A DNA stretch of 29,062 nucleotides, taken from positions 1 to 29,062 of the forward strand of contig CABURZ010000007.1 of the NCBI GenBank assembly GCA_902494065.1, written 5' to 3'. Positions 15,629-24,634 of this stretch are shown piece by piece (the stretch's first letter is position 1; the number at the start of each line of letters is the position of its first letter). The notes under the pieces are model-generated. The model did no database searches. It worked only from the letters and a program-made list of their open reading frames with translations, and was not told the DNA's origin. The DNA comes from an uncultured Sneathia sp. (GTDB taxonomy: Bacteria > Fusobacteriota > Fusobacteriia > Fusobacteriales > Leptotrichiaceae). The translations under genes were made by a program, and so were the position numbers.

Positions 15629-16699
15629 TTATAATCCTATGTTTTTAATTGATTTTATTAAAAATTTTTTAGTATTTATAATAGCATACCGTATATTGAC
15701 GTTATCTGGACTTATTTGTACTAATTTATCAAAACCTAATTTAAGTAATTCTTCTTTATCGCATATTTTCCCAGAAAATAAATAAGTTTTTTTTGAATGT
15801 TTCTTTGCTAACATTAATACACCATATGGAGTTTTCCCAAATTTTGTTTGTTGATCTGATCTACCTTCACCAGTTATAACAATATCACATTCTTTTATTT
15901 TATCTTCTAAATTCACTAAATTAGATACTATTTTAACTCCTTTTTCTAATTTAGCATTGAAAAAAGTTTTAAAGCAAGCACCTAGTCCTCCTGCAGCACC
16001 AGCACCTTTAAATTCTAAATTTTTTTCTAACACTTTTTCAAAATGTTTAAAACAAAAATCGAGGTGTTTTACCATATGTTTTTTAGCACCTTTTTGAGGA
16101 GCATATACATATGATGCACCATTTATACCAGTTAATGGGTTATCAACATCACAAGCAACTAGAAATTTGCAAGTTTCAATTCTTTTATCAAAGTCTGATT
16201 TATCAATTTTTTGTATTTTATAAATATCTTTTGCATGTATGACTAAATTGCTATTTTTATCAAAAAACTTCATTCCTAGTGCTCTTAACATTCCTATACC
16301 TAAGTCATTTGTCGCACTTCCTCCAAGACCTATCACAAAGTTTTTAATTCCTCTATTAAGACAATCTTTTAATATTTCGCCCAAACCATAAGTTGTTGTG
16401 TAGTAAGGATTTTTGTTTTTTGCAAGATACAGACCAGAACAACTAGACATTTCAATGACAGCTGTATTATTATTTATTATCCCATAGGTTGATTTAACTT
16501 TTATATAATTAGGACCACATACATTTATGTTTATGTATTCTCCATTTTTTGCGGATACTAGGGCATTTACTGTTCCTTCACCACCATCAGCCATAGGACA
16601 GCATATTACTTCGTTAATACAATTGTTTTTAAAAATTTGGCAAATCTCATTAGAGCTTAAAGAATTTTTAAAAGAATCTGGAGCAACTAATATTTTCAT
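15629..16699 (-). CDS. glycerate kinase (GlxK/GarK family)
   Basis: A 356-residue enzyme of the glycerate kinase type 1 family, which phosphorylates glycerate to 2-phosphoglycerate, feeding lower glycolysis. Signatures are MKILVAPDSFKNSLSSNE at the start, CPMADGGEGTVNAL near residues 35-48, VIGLGGSATNDLGIGMLRALG, GAGAAGGLGA and DIVITGEGRSDQQTKFGK. The ATG at 16699 is preferred over that at 16717 because GAGGTGA lies just before it and the upstream ATG is next to the -10 hexamer (16723-16718 on the minus strand). Its promoter is back to back with tyrS and overlaps a 13-bp inverted repeat. No glycerate or glyoxylate pathway partner is next to it. Confidence 0.9.
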   Translation of the reverse strand: MKILVAPDSFKNSLSSNEICQIFKNNCINEVICCPMADGGEGTVNALVSAKNGEYININVCGPNYIKVKSTYGIINNNTAVIEMSSCSGLYLAKNKNPYYTTTYGLGEILKDCLNRGIKNFVIGLGGSATNDLGIGMLRALGMKFFDKNSNLVIHAKDIYKIQKIDKSDFDKRIETCKFLVACDVDNPLTGINGASYVYAPQKGAKKHMVKHLDFCFKHFEKVLEKNLEFKGAGAAGGLGACFKTFFNAKLEKGVKIVSNLVNLEDKIKECDIVITGEGRSDQQTKFGKTPYGVLMLAKKHSKKTYLFSGKICDKEELLKLGFDKLVQISPDNVNIRYAIINTKKFLIKSIKNIGL

Positions 16700-16719
16700 T
16701 TGTTTCACCTCATGCATAT

Positions 16720-16751
16720 TATACCATAAAAAATTGTTTTTTTATGGTATA
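16720..16751. repeat. 13-bp perfect inverted repeat in the glycerate kinase/tyrS divergent promoter
   Basis: TATACCATAAAAA (16720-16732) and its exact reverse complement TTTTTATGGTATA (16739-16751) enclose a six-base centre. The left arm overlaps the -10 of the glycerate kinase promoter; the right arm lies in the spacer of one tyrS promoter. The position suits an operator controlling either gene. A second copy of the GGTAT half-site lies at 16756-16760. Confidence 0.6.
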
Positions 16752-16763
16752 TTGTGGTATAAT
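16734..16763 (+). promoter_or_regulatory. tyrS promoter, distal candidate
   Basis: TTGTTT (16734-16739), an 18-base spacer and TATAAT (16758-16763). It overlaps the inverted repeat. If used, the tyrS leader is about 48 bases, too short for a T-box. Confidence 0.5.
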
Positions 16764-16767
16764 GTAC

Positions 16768-16796
16768 TTGCAAAAAGTTATAAAAAAACGTAAAAT
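16768..16796 (+). promoter_or_regulatory. tyrS promoter, proximal candidate
   Basis: TTGCAA (16768-16773), a 17-base spacer and TAAAAT (16791-16796), followed by the ribosome-binding site AAGGAG at 16806-16811. The short distance to the gene is like other promoters in the window. Confidence 0.5.
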
Positions 16797-16817
16797 AAAG
16801 TTGACAAGGAGATAGAT

Positions 16818-18035
16818 ATGACTGAAGTTGAAATTCAAAAAGAAGTAGAAAGACAATACAATATTTTAAAAAGAGGTTGTGAAGAAATAATTAATGAGGA
16901 AGAGTTTAAGAAAAAGTTAGAAAAAAGTATTAGAACAGGGAAAGGACTAAAGGTTAAATTAGGAATCGATCCAACAGGAAGTGATTTACATTTAGGTCAT
17001 GCTGTACCTATTAGAAAATTAAAACAATTTCAAGATTTGGGACATGAGCCTATATTCTTAATAGGAACATTTACCGCTAGAATAGGAGATCCTACAGGTA
17101 AAAGTGAAACAAGAAAAATGTTAACTATGGATCAAATACAAAAAAATATTGAAACTTATTTAAATCAAATAAGTTGTATATTAGATGTTAACAAAATGAC
17201 AGTAATGTATAATCATGAATGGTTGGAATCATTAAGTCTTTCAGATTTTTTAAGCTTGATGGCTAAGTTTACAGTGTCACAAATGATATCACGTGAAGAT
17301 TTTGCAAAAAGACTTAAAGAAAATAGACCAGTATCATTAGTTGAATTTATGTATCCTATACTTCAATCATATGATTCAGTTCATTTAGAAGCAGATATTG
17401 AATTAGGTGCAACAGAACAAAAATTCAATATCTTAAAAGGTAGAGATTTACTAAGAGATTTTGGAAAAGAACCACAAGTTTGTATGTTGATGCCTATACT
17501 TGTAGGATTAGATGGTGTAGAAAAAATGAGTAAATCATTAAATAATTATATAGGTATAACAGATACTCCAAATGATATGTTTGGTAAGATTATGTCTATA
17601 TCTGATGAATTAATGTATACTTATTATGAACAATTAACTCAAATACCATTAGAAGAAATTGAAAGAATAAAAAAAGAAGATCATCCTATGGAAGCTAAAA
17701 AAAGACTAGGTGAAGAAGTAGTTAAAACATATTATTCTAGTGAGAAAGCTAAAGAAGCTAGACAATATTTTGAAAATTTATTCTCAAAGAAAAATCTTGA
17801 TATAGAATTGCCTGAAGTTACTTTAAAAAAAGATAAAGTAGAAATAATAGAATTATTAGTTAAAGACTTAGGATTTTGTAAATCTACAAGTGAAGCTAGA
17901 AGATTAATAGAACAAGGAGCAGTTAAGGTAAATGATGAAGTAATTCATGATATTAAGGCAAACATTCAAATACAAACAGGTCTTGTAGTAAAGGTAGGTA
18001 AGAAGAAGATTGTAAGAATCAAAAAGGAGGCTTAA
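16818..18035 (+). CDS. tyrS: tyrosyl-tRNA synthetase
   Basis: A 405-residue class I TyrRS, complete. The ATP-binding HIGH-type motif is HLGH (residues 58-61) within GIDPTGSDLHLGHAVPIRKL, the KMSKS motif is intact at about 236-240, and the C-terminal S4-like RNA-binding domain (about 340-405, with STSEARRLIEQGAVKVND) is present. The DPTGSDLHLGH and IGTFTARIGDPTGKS blocks place it in the TyrS2/TyrZ-like group rather than the classical E. coli group. The stop overlaps the next gene (TAATG), so the flavoprotein downstream is probably translated from the same message. Confidence 0.96.
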   Translation: MTEVEIQKEVERQYNILKRGCEEIINEEEFKKKLEKSIRTGKGLKVKLGIDPTGSDLHLGHAVPIRKLKQFQDLGHEPIFLIGTFTARIGDPTGKSETRKMLTMDQIQKNIETYLNQISCILDVNKMTVMYNHEWLESLSLSDFLSLMAKFTVSQMISREDFAKRLKENRPVSLVEFMYPILQSYDSVHLEADIELGATEQKFNILKGRDLLRDFGKEPQVCMLMPILVGLDGVEKMSKSLNNYIGITDTPNDMFGKIMSISDELMYTYYEQLTQIPLEEIERIKKEDHPMEAKKRLGEEVVKTYYSSEKAKEARQYFENLFSKKNLDIELPEVTLKKDKVEIIELLVKDLGFCKSTSEARRLIEQGAVKVNDEVIHDIKANIQIQTGLVVKVGKKKIVRIKKEA

Positions 18036-19009
18036 TGTTTGAATTAAATTTAAATTTAAGTGAAAAAGACTTTAAAGAAATGAAAAACGATATCCTATAT
18101 GACGTAATAGTAGTTGGAGCAGGACCTAGTGCTATGAGTGCTGCAATTTATGCAACAAGAAAAGGACTAGTTACTGGAATAATAGCAGATACAGTTGGTG
18201 GACAAGTATTAACAACTAATGGAATAGAAAATATTATAGGAACAGTTTCTACGACAGGTCCTGAATTTGCAAATGCATTAGAAAAACATGCTAAAGAGTA
18301 TGAAATTCCTTTCTATAAATCACATTTAGTTGATAAAATAGTGGATGGAAATGAAAAGATAGTTATTGCTGATGATGGTAAAGAATTTAAAACAAAGACT
18401 GTAATTATTTCAACAGGTGCTAAACATAGAGAGTTGAATATTAAGGGAGAAAATGAATTTAAAGGTAGAGGTGTTCATTATTGTTCAACTTGTGATGGAC
18501 CATTTTACAAAAATTTAGATGTTGTAGTAGTTGGTGGAGGTAATTCTGGTATAGAAGCAGCATTGGATTTATCTAATATTGCAAAATCTGTTACTGTTGT
18601 AGAGTTTATGCCTGAATTAAAAGCAGATTTAGTTTTACAAGAAAAAGTAAAGGAAAATGAAAAAATTACTATTAGAACAAATACAGCTATGCAAGAAGTA
18701 AAAGGGGAACAATTTGTAACAAATATAGAAGTAAAAGATAGAGATACAAATAAACTTCAAACTATTAAAACAGATGGAGTTTTTGTTGAGATAGGATTAA
18801 AAGCGAATACAGATAATTTTAAAGACTTAGTTAAAGTTAATAAAATAGGTGAAATAGAAATTGATGAAAAGAATAGAACTTCAGTTCCAGGTATATTTGC
18901 TTGTGGAGATTGTACTACAGTTCCATATAAGCAAATAATAATTGCATTGGGAGAAGGGGCTAAAGCGAGTCTTTCAGCGTTTAATTATATAATAAATAGG
19001 CAAGATTGA
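18035..19009 (+). CDS. AhpF/thioredoxin reductase-type flavoprotein disulfide reductase
   Basis: A 324-residue FAD- and NAD(P)H-dependent disulfide reductase of the TrxB fold. FAD binding is at VIVVGAGPSAMSAA (25-38), the redox-active pair is CSTC (Cys150, Cys153) and the NAD(P)H site is VVVGGGNSGIEA (164-175); the final FAD contact is FACGDCTTVP. The segments GGQVLTTNGIEN, EFMPELKADLVLQEK and CTTVPYKQIIIALGEGAKAS look more like the C-terminal half of AhpF than like standard TrxB, yet the AhpF N-terminal thioredoxin-like domains are absent. It may reduce thioredoxin, glutaredoxin-like carriers or a peroxiredoxin. It overlaps tyrS by one base. Confidence 0.88.
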   Translation: MFELNLNLSEKDFKEMKNDILYDVIVVGAGPSAMSAAIYATRKGLVTGIIADTVGGQVLTTNGIENIIGTVSTTGPEFANALEKHAKEYEIPFYKSHLVDKIVDGNEKIVIADDGKEFKTKTVIISTGAKHRELNIKGENEFKGRGVHYCSTCDGPFYKNLDVVVVGGGNSGIEAALDLSNIAKSVTVVEFMPELKADLVLQEKVKENEKITIRTNTAMQEVKGEQFVTNIEVKDRDTNKLQTIKTDGVFVEIGLKANTDNFKDLVKVNKIGEIEIDEKNRTSVPGIFACGDCTTVPYKQIIIALGEGAKASLSAFNYIINRQD

Positions 19010-19045
19010 TTTCTTGCATAAATTTGTTAAAAATCTGACTTTGTA

Positions 19046-19074
19046 TTGTAAATTTATTTAACATAAAGTATAAT
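19046..19074 (+). promoter_or_regulatory. promoter of the alpha/beta hydrolase
   Basis: TTGTAA (19046-19051), a 17-base spacer and TATAAT (19069-19074), with AAGGAGGA 10 to 20 bases further on before the ATG at 19103. Confidence 0.6.
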
Positions 19075-19102
19075 AAGTTAAATTTACATAAGGAGGATAC
19101 AC

Positions 19103-19864
19103 ATGAAAAAGAAAATTTTTATTCTAATATCAGTATTAATAATTTGTTGTTTAGGTGTTGGAGAATACTTCTTTAGATATGCTATGAAAAACTCTAATCC
19201 TAAAGGTATTAATATTGAGTATATAAAAAAAGATGATAAAAAATTAGCTGTAATCTTGCATGGTTATAAAACAAATGCTAAAAGAATGGAAAAAGAAAAG
19301 GATCTGTTTATAAAAATGAATTATTCAGTTTTATTAATAGATAATCAAAGTAAATATTATACATTTGGTAAACGTGAAAAAAGAGTTGTTATAGATATTA
19401 TGAAAAAATATAGTGATAAAGATATTGTCCTATATGGGATGTCTATGGGTGCTGCAACTGCACTACAGGCAGCAGGGGAAAAGGACTTTCCTAAAAATGT
19501 AAAGAAAATCATAGTAGATTCACCGTACGATAATATAAACGCGGTATTTAAGACAGAACTAAAGAAGAGATTTAATTTACCAAGTTTTCCAGTATTACCG
19601 TTAGCAAGATTAGTTGCATTTTGTCATTTAGGGATAGACATTAATAAAATTAATTCTTCTGATAATATAAACAATACAAATATACCTATTTTATTTATGC
19701 ATGGTGGAGCGGACACTTTTGTTTATCCATACCAAAGTAAAAAAATATATGACGCATATAGAGGAGCAAAAAAATACGTTATTTTTGATGGTATAACTCA
19801 TTCAAATATGGATAATAAAGACCCACAAAAATATGAAAAAACAATAAGAGATTTTTTAAAATAG
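19103..19864 (+). CDS. membrane-anchored alpha/beta hydrolase
   Basis: A 253-residue protein with an N-terminal hydrophobic helix after a KKK start (residues 5-20, IFILISVLIICCLGVG) and a serine hydrolase domain. The oxyanion segment VILHGYKTNA (50-59) precedes the nucleophile elbow GMSMGAA with Ser114; Asp204 in HGGADTFV and His233 in GITHSNM complete the triad. The layout resembles the YqkD/BEM46-like esterase group. The anchor probably places the enzyme on the outer face of the cytoplasmic membrane. No lipobox is clear: Cys15-Cys16 lie within the helix. It is monocistronic as far as can be seen. The substrate is unknown. Confidence 0.85.
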   Translation: MKKKIFILISVLIICCLGVGEYFFRYAMKNSNPKGINIEYIKKDDKKLAVILHGYKTNAKRMEKEKDLFIKMNYSVLLIDNQSKYYTFGKREKRVVIDIMKKYSDKDIVLYGMSMGAATALQAAGEKDFPKNVKKIIVDSPYDNINAVFKTELKKRFNLPSFPVLPLARLVAFCHLGIDINKINSSDNINNTNIPILFMHGGADTFVYPYQSKKIYDAYRGAKKYVIFDGITHSNMDNKDPQKYEKTIRDFLK

Positions 19865-19890
19865 AATTAAATACAAAATGTGAAAAATAA

Positions 19891-19919
19891 TAGACAAACA
19901 AAAATAAATATAGTATAAT
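19891..19919 (+). promoter_or_regulatory. promoter of the TPR-like exported protein
   Basis: TAGACA (19891-19896), a 17-base spacer and TATAAT (19914-19919). A ribosome-binding site AAAGGAG at 19934-19940 precedes the ATG at 19947. Confidence 0.6.
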
Positions 19920-19946
19920 TTACATAACCAAAAAAGGAGTGATAAT

Positions 19947-21077
19947 ATGAAAAAATTAATAGCAACATCAATGTTATTAGCGTCATTAGTTGCAATATCA
20001 GGACCTAAGGCAGATATAGAAAAAGCAAATAAATTATTTAAAGAAAATAAGATAGCTGAAGCTGTAGAAGTATTAAAAAAATCAAAAAATACTAAGGGAG
20101 AAGAAGCTGAATATGAACGTATTAATTATGAATTAGCTACAAGATTTTCAAATACAAATGAAGAAGCTATATCATATTTAAAAAAGGTAGCTGAAAATCC
20201 AAAATCAAATAGTGTTTATGCAGTAAAAGCTAATGAAATCTTAGTAGCTAATGCTAAAACAAATCAAGAAAAAATTAAATATTTAGAAATACTAGTATCT
20301 AGACCTAATCAAGATACAGTAGATTTTATAGGATATTTAGCAGCTTTATACAAGGCTGAAAATCAAACTAGTAAATTTAATGAACTTGTAAAAAAAGTTG
20401 AAGGGACAAAAAGACAAGATATAATTGATAATTTTAATTTATACTTAGGACAAACATTGTTACTTGAATTAAGCAAAGAATCAGATGGATTAACATACTT
20501 AAATAAGGCAGCTAATTCTACATTTAAAAATGTTAAATCTAGTACATATTTAGTATATTCAGATTACTTTGCTGTTAAAAAAGACGCTAAAAAAGTAGCA
20601 TCATATTTAGAATATGCAGCACAAATTAATCCTGATACAAATACTTATAGCATAGTAGCTAATAGATTTACAACAAGATTAGGAGATTTAAAGAAAGCTT
20701 ACTTATATGCTGAAAAAGCTTACAAATTAGAACCTAGTAGCAAACCTTTATTAAATCAAGTATTCATTTATGCAGTAGCAAATAAAGATAGTAGAGCTGA
20801 AGCAAAATATGCTGGATTAATTAAAAAATATGCTAAAAATATAGGCATTGCAGATCTTTTATACAACAACAGATTATTAGAAGCATCTGAAAAATATGCA
20901 AAATTAGCATTAAAAGATAATTCTAAAGAAGCTGATTTAATATTATCATCAATTTATGGTAATACAGGTAAATTAGATTTAGCTATTACACATGCAAAAA
21001 ATGCTGTAAAAAATAAGGTAGAAGGTGCACAAGACATATTAAATCAATTAGAAGCATTAAAAAAGAAAGCAAAATAA
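19947..21077 (+). CDS. exported TPR-like repeat protein
   Basis: A 376-residue protein with a short signal peptide (residues 1-18, MKKLIATSMLLASLVAIS) and no lipobox cysteine, so it is likely periplasmic. The rest is almost all helical with repeated pairs of the TPR type, for instance ADIEKANKLFKENKIAEAVE near the start, LKKAYLYAEKAYKLEPSSKP in the middle and LDLAITHAKNAV near the end. TPR proteins act as protein-binding scaffolds; the partner is unknown. It has its own promoter and a clear terminator, so it is a single-gene unit and, judging by its strong signals, may be well expressed. Confidence 0.78.
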   Translation: MKKLIATSMLLASLVAISGPKADIEKANKLFKENKIAEAVEVLKKSKNTKGEEAEYERINYELATRFSNTNEEAISYLKKVAENPKSNSVYAVKANEILVANAKTNQEKIKYLEILVSRPNQDTVDFIGYLAALYKAENQTSKFNELVKKVEGTKRQDIIDNFNLYLGQTLLLELSKESDGLTYLNKAANSTFKNVKSSTYLVYSDYFAVKKDAKKVASYLEYAAQINPDTNTYSIVANRFTTRLGDLKKAYLYAEKAYKLEPSSKPLLNQVFIYAVANKDSRAEAKYAGLIKKYAKNIGIADLLYNNRLLEASEKYAKLALKDNSKEADLILSSIYGNTGKLDLAITHAKNAVKNKVEGAQDILNQLEALKKKAK

Positions 21078-21095
21078 ATAAAAATAGTAATTTTT

Positions 21096-21124
21096 AAATG
21101 TACCAAAGGGTACATTTTTTTTTG
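21096..21124 (+). terminator. intrinsic terminator of the TPR-like gene
   Basis: A 9-bp perfect stem AAATGTACC (21096-21104) with GGTACATTT (21109-21117) and a four-base loop, followed by a T run to 21123. It stands 19 bases after the stop. Confidence 0.88.
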
Positions 21125-21133
21125 TAAAAATAG

Positions 21134-21139
21134 TATAAT
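21134..21139 (+). promoter_or_regulatory. -10 element before queH
   Basis: A TATAAT stands 22 bases before the queH ATG, followed by AGGAGG. No good -35 is visible because the preceding sequence is the terminator stem, so the promoter may be weak or depend on an activator. Confidence 0.4.
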
Positions 21140-21160
21140 AGGTTACATAGGAGGTTAGAT

Positions 21161-21862
21161 ATGTTTGATGCTATTGAATTGCTAAATTCTGCAAGACCAA
21201 ATGAAGTTATAAATTATCATAAAATGTTGTTAAAAGTAATAGATATGTGGAAGAGTCACAAAGATAGACCTAAGGTAATACTTCATAGTTGTTGTGCGCC
21301 TTGTAGTACATATACTTTAGAATTTATGTGTCAATATGCAGATATTACTATTCTATTTGCTAATTCTAATATACACCCTGAATATGAGTATAGAAAAAGA
21401 AGTAGTGAGCAAAGAAAATTTATAAAAAATTTTAATCGTGAAACAGGAAATAGTGTGAAATATATAGAAGAACCATATAAGCCACTAGAATTTTTTAAAC
21501 TAATGAGGGGATTGGAAAAAGAACCAGAAGGTGGGAAAAGATGTGAAGCTTGTTTTGCATATAGATTAGATATAGTAGCCAAAAAGGCAGTTGAGCTTAA
21601 TTATGACTATTTTGGGTCGGCTCTAACATTAAGTCCTATGAAAAATTCTCAGTTGATTAATAAAATTGGCTTTCATATACAGGGGATTTATGCTACAAAA
21701 TATTTGCCATCTGATTTTAAAAAGAATAATGGATATAAAAGATCTATAGAATTATGCACTCTATATGATGTATATAGACAATGTTACTGCGGTTGTATTT
21801 TTGCAGCTGATAGAGATAAATATAGACAAACGGTAGAAGAGGGACGTAAAAATGGTTTTTGA
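21161..21862 (+). CDS. queH: epoxyqueuosine reductase QueH
   Basis: A 233-residue QueH (DUF208), the non-cobalamin enzyme that carries out the last step of queuosine synthesis in tRNA: reduction of epoxyqueuosine to queuosine. Its iron-sulphur and metal cysteines are visible: LHSCCAPCST (Cys44, Cys45, Cys48), RCEACFAYRL (Cys128, Cys131) and RQCYCGC (Cys208, Cys210, Cys212). The FANSNIHPEYEY and GSALTLSPMKN blocks are also typical. The ATG follows AGGAGGTTAGAT. It overlaps the next flavoprotein gene by 11 bases and is first in a four-gene overlapping operon. Confidence 0.93.
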   Translation: MFDAIELLNSARPNEVINYHKMLLKVIDMWKSHKDRPKVILHSCCAPCSTYTLEFMCQYADITILFANSNIHPEYEYRKRSSEQRKFIKNFNRETGNSVKYIEEPYKPLEFFKLMRGLEKEPEGGKRCEACFAYRLDIVAKKAVELNYDYFGSALTLSPMKNSQLINKIGFHIQGIYATKYLPSDFKKNNGYKRSIELCTLYDVYRQCYCGCIFAADRDKYRQTVEEGRKNGF

Positions 21863-23051
21863 TTGTATAATAATAGGTGCAGGAGCATCGGGAAGTATAT
21901 GTGCTATAAAAGCAAGTGTAAGAGGTAAAAAAGTTTTACTTTTAGAACATAAAGATAGAATATTAAAAAAACTTTTAGTTACAGGAAATGGTAGATGTAA
22001 TTTTACAAATGTTAATGCTACATTTTTAAATTATACAGCAAATAATATGAAATTATTAGAACATATTTTAAAAAAATATAACCCTAGTAAAATTATAGGA
22101 TTTTTTCATGATTTAGGTATATACAGTAAAGTTGAAAATAATGGGAAAGTTTATCCAAGATCATTCCAAGCAGCATCTATGGTAGATGCAATAAGACTAA
22201 AATTAGATGCTTTAGGTGTGAAAATTGTTACAGAATACAAAATAGCAAGTATTTCAAAAAAAGATAATGTCTTTTGTGTTAATAATGAATATTATGCTAA
22301 AAAAATTGTTTTATCTACGGGAGGACTTAGTTACGCTAATTTAGGCTCAGATGGTAGTGGATATACTATAGCAAAAAAATTTAAACATTCAATTACAAAA
22401 ACTTTTCCTATTTTAGTGCAACTAAAAACAGAAAAAGATTATGTAAAGGGATTAGAAGGTATAAGGCAAGATGTAAATTTAGAAATTAAATATAAAGGGA
22501 AAAAAATTAGAGATGAATTTGGAGAGTTACTCTTTACTCCATATGGGATTTCAGGGCCTACTATATTTAATATGTCATATTTGCTTCCTAAATATGGCTT
22601 TAACTTAGATTTGTATGTTGATTTTTTGCCTGAAATAGATGAAGCTACTTTACTAAATGAATTAAAATTTAGAAAAGAAAATTTAGCTAATTATGAGGCA
22701 ACAGAATTTTTAAATGGTTTAGTACACAAAAAATTAGGAATGTTTTTGCTAAAAAAATGCGGTATAGAAAAATTAAATGTAGCAATCTATACCATAGAGG
22801 AAAAAATTATAGAAAAATTGCTAACTAATTTAAAAAAATACCATATTAAATGCTTTGATACTATGGGGTACTCTAATGCTCAAGTTACAGCAGGTGGTTT
22901 AAATAGTAATGAAGTAAGTATTGATTTAGAGTCTAAAAAAGAAAAAAATTTGTATTTTACAGGTGAAATTCTAGATGTTTATGGAGAATGTGGAGGATAT
23001 AACCTACAATTTGCATTTGCAAGTGGGCTTTTAGTAGGTGAGAATATATGA
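21852..23051 (+). CDS. HI0933/BaiN-family FAD flavoprotein
   Basis: A 399-residue protein of the HI0933 (YhiN, also called BaiN-like) family of NAD(P)/FAD-dependent oxidoreductases. The Rossmann dinucleotide site is CIIIGAGASGS (residues 5-15), the family motif is LLVTGNGRCNFTN (about 41-53), followed later by LSTGGLSYANLGSDGSGY and near the C-terminus YSNAQVTAGG and YGECGGYNLQFAFASG. The physiological substrate is not settled; relatives have been proposed to act as aminoacetone oxidase or bile-acid reductase. It overlaps queH by 11 bases and the next gene by 4 (ATGA). Confidence 0.9.
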   Translation: MVFDCIIIGAGASGSICAIKASVRGKKVLLLEHKDRILKKLLVTGNGRCNFTNVNATFLNYTANNMKLLEHILKKYNPSKIIGFFHDLGIYSKVENNGKVYPRSFQAASMVDAIRLKLDALGVKIVTEYKIASISKKDNVFCVNNEYYAKKIVLSTGGLSYANLGSDGSGYTIAKKFKHSITKTFPILVQLKTEKDYVKGLEGIRQDVNLEIKYKGKKIRDEFGELLFTPYGISGPTIFNMSYLLPKYGFNLDLYVDFLPEIDEATLLNELKFRKENLANYEATEFLNGLVHKKLGMFLLKKCGIEKLNVAIYTIEEKIIEKLLTNLKKYHIKCFDTMGYSNAQVTAGGLNSNEVSIDLESKKEKNLYFTGEILDVYGECGGYNLQFAFASGLLVGENI

Positions 23052-24634
23052 TAAGAATTACGGGGATAAAAGTTAAAGTAGAGCATACAAAAGAAGATAT
23101 ACTAAAAAAAATTTATGAAAAATTAGGTAAAAAAGTAGATATAAAAGATTTTAAAATTTCAAATAAGGCTATAGATGCAAGAAAAAAGCCTCAAATATTC
23201 ATTGTTTATTCTGTTGATGTAAATTTTTTAGGTGAAGAAAAATTTGTAAATGGAAATGATATAAAAGAAATTGAAAATATTGAATATATAATACCAAATT
23301 TAGAAAAATATAAGGGAAAACGACCAGTCATAGTTGGAAGTGGACCTGCAGGTATTTTTGCTGGTTTAGTTTTAGCAAAAGCAGGTTTGAAGCCAATAAT
23401 ATTAGAGCGTGGTAAAAGCGTAGACGCAAGAGTTGTAGATGTATATAAGTTTTTTGAAACTGGTAAATTAAATTCAAACTCTAATGTACAGTTTGGTGAG
23501 GGAGGAGCTGGAACATTTTCAGATGGGAAGCTTACTACAAATAGTCATAATAGTAGAATAAAAATTGTTATTGATGAGCTAATAAGTGCAGGTGCTGATG
23601 AAAGTATTTCATATATTTCAAAACCGCATATAGGTACAGATGTTTTAGTCAATGTTGTAAAAAAAGTTAGAGAGCAGATAGAAAAATTAGGTGGTGAATA
23701 TAGATTTTCTAATAAATTAGTTGATATAGAATATGAAAATAGTGAATTAAAAAAATTAATAGTAGAAAATGAAAAAGATAGATATGTAATTGATACTAAT
23801 TATTGTATATTAGCTATAGGCCATAGTGCAAGAGATACTTTCTATATGTTACGTGATAGAAATATTTATTTAACAAAAAAACCTTTTGCTGTTGGATTTA
23901 GAATAGAGCATAAACAAGAGTTTGTTAATGAATGTCAGTATGGGAAAGACTATTCTAGTTTACTTCCTCCTGCAGAGTATAAACTAAATGTTAGAACAAA
24001 ATTAGGAAGAGGTGTATATACATTTTGTATGTGCCCTGGTGGAGTTGTGGTACCAGCATCTAGTGAGCAAGGCTATTTGGCGGTAAACGGCATGAGTTAT
24101 AATAAAAGGGATTTAGAAAATGCAAATTCTGCAGTTTTAGTTAATATAGAACCCAGTGATTTAAATGATGATGTAATGAGTGGTGTAGAATTTCAAAGAG
24201 AAATTGAAAAAAAAGCTTTTTTACTAGGAGGATCTAATTATTATGCACCAGTTCAGTTAGTAACAGACTATATTAAAGGTAAAAAAACGACTAAATTATT
24301 AGATGTTAGGCCAAGCTATAGTATAGGTTATACTTTAACGGACTTAAATGGGATTTTACCAAATATTTTAAATACTTCATTAAAAGAAGGATTGATAATG
24401 TTAAATAAAAAAGTTAAAGGATTTAGTGAAAATGGAGCTATACTAACTGGAGTTGAAAGCAGAAGCTCATCGCCTATTAGAATAAATAGAGACAAAGATA
24501 CTATGTTTTGCAATATACAAGGGTTAATTCCATGTGGTGAAGGAGCAGGATATGCAGGGGGAATTATGACTGCAGCTGTTGATGGAATAAAGTGTGCTGA
24601 AAAAATATTAGAAAGGATACAAAATGAACTATAG
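23048..24634 (+). CDS. COG2509 FAD-dependent dehydrogenase
   Basis: A 528-residue protein of the uncharacterised FAD-dependent dehydrogenase family COG2509. An N-terminal ferredoxin-fold-like segment (about 1-85, including DFKISNKAIDARKKPQIFIV) precedes an FAD site GSGPAGIFAGLVLAKAG (about 98-114), the family block QFGEGGAGTFSDGKL (about 148-162), LAIGHSARDTFYML, TFCMCPGG and IPCGEGAGYAGGIMTAAVDG at the end. The ATG overlaps the HI0933-type stop by 4 bases, and its end overlaps the phosphohexomutase gene by 11 bases. The reaction is unknown; the CMCPGG cysteines could be redox active. Confidence 0.88.
   Translation: MIRITGIKVKVEHTKEDILKKIYEKLGKKVDIKDFKISNKAIDARKKPQIFIVYSVDVNFLGEEKFVNGNDIKEIENIEYIIPNLEKYKGKRPVIVGSGPAGIFAGLVLAKAGLKPIILERGKSVDARVVDVYKFFETGKLNSNSNVQFGEGGAGTFSDGKLTTNSHNSRIKIVIDELISAGADESISYISKPHIGTDVLVNVVKKVREQIEKLGGEYRFSNKLVDIEYENSELKKLIVENEKDRYVIDTNYCILAIGHSARDTFYMLRDRNIYLTKKPFAVGFRIEHKQEFVNECQYGKDYSSLLPPAEYKLNVRTKLGRGVYTFCMCPGGVVVPASSEQGYLAVNGMSYNKRDLENANSAVLVNIEPSDLNDDVMSGVEFQREIEKKAFLLGGSNYYAPVQLVTDYIKGKKTTKLLDVRPSYSIGYTLTDLNGILPNILNTSLKEGLIMLNKKVKGFSENGAILTGVESRSSSPIRINRDKDTMFCNIQGLIPCGEGAGYAGGIMTAAVDGIKCAEKILERIQNEL

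Noticed and set aside
16527..16793. Plus-strand ORF of 88 residues across the glycerate kinase start
   Set aside because: Antisense to conserved glycerate kinase motifs and spans the divergent promoters.
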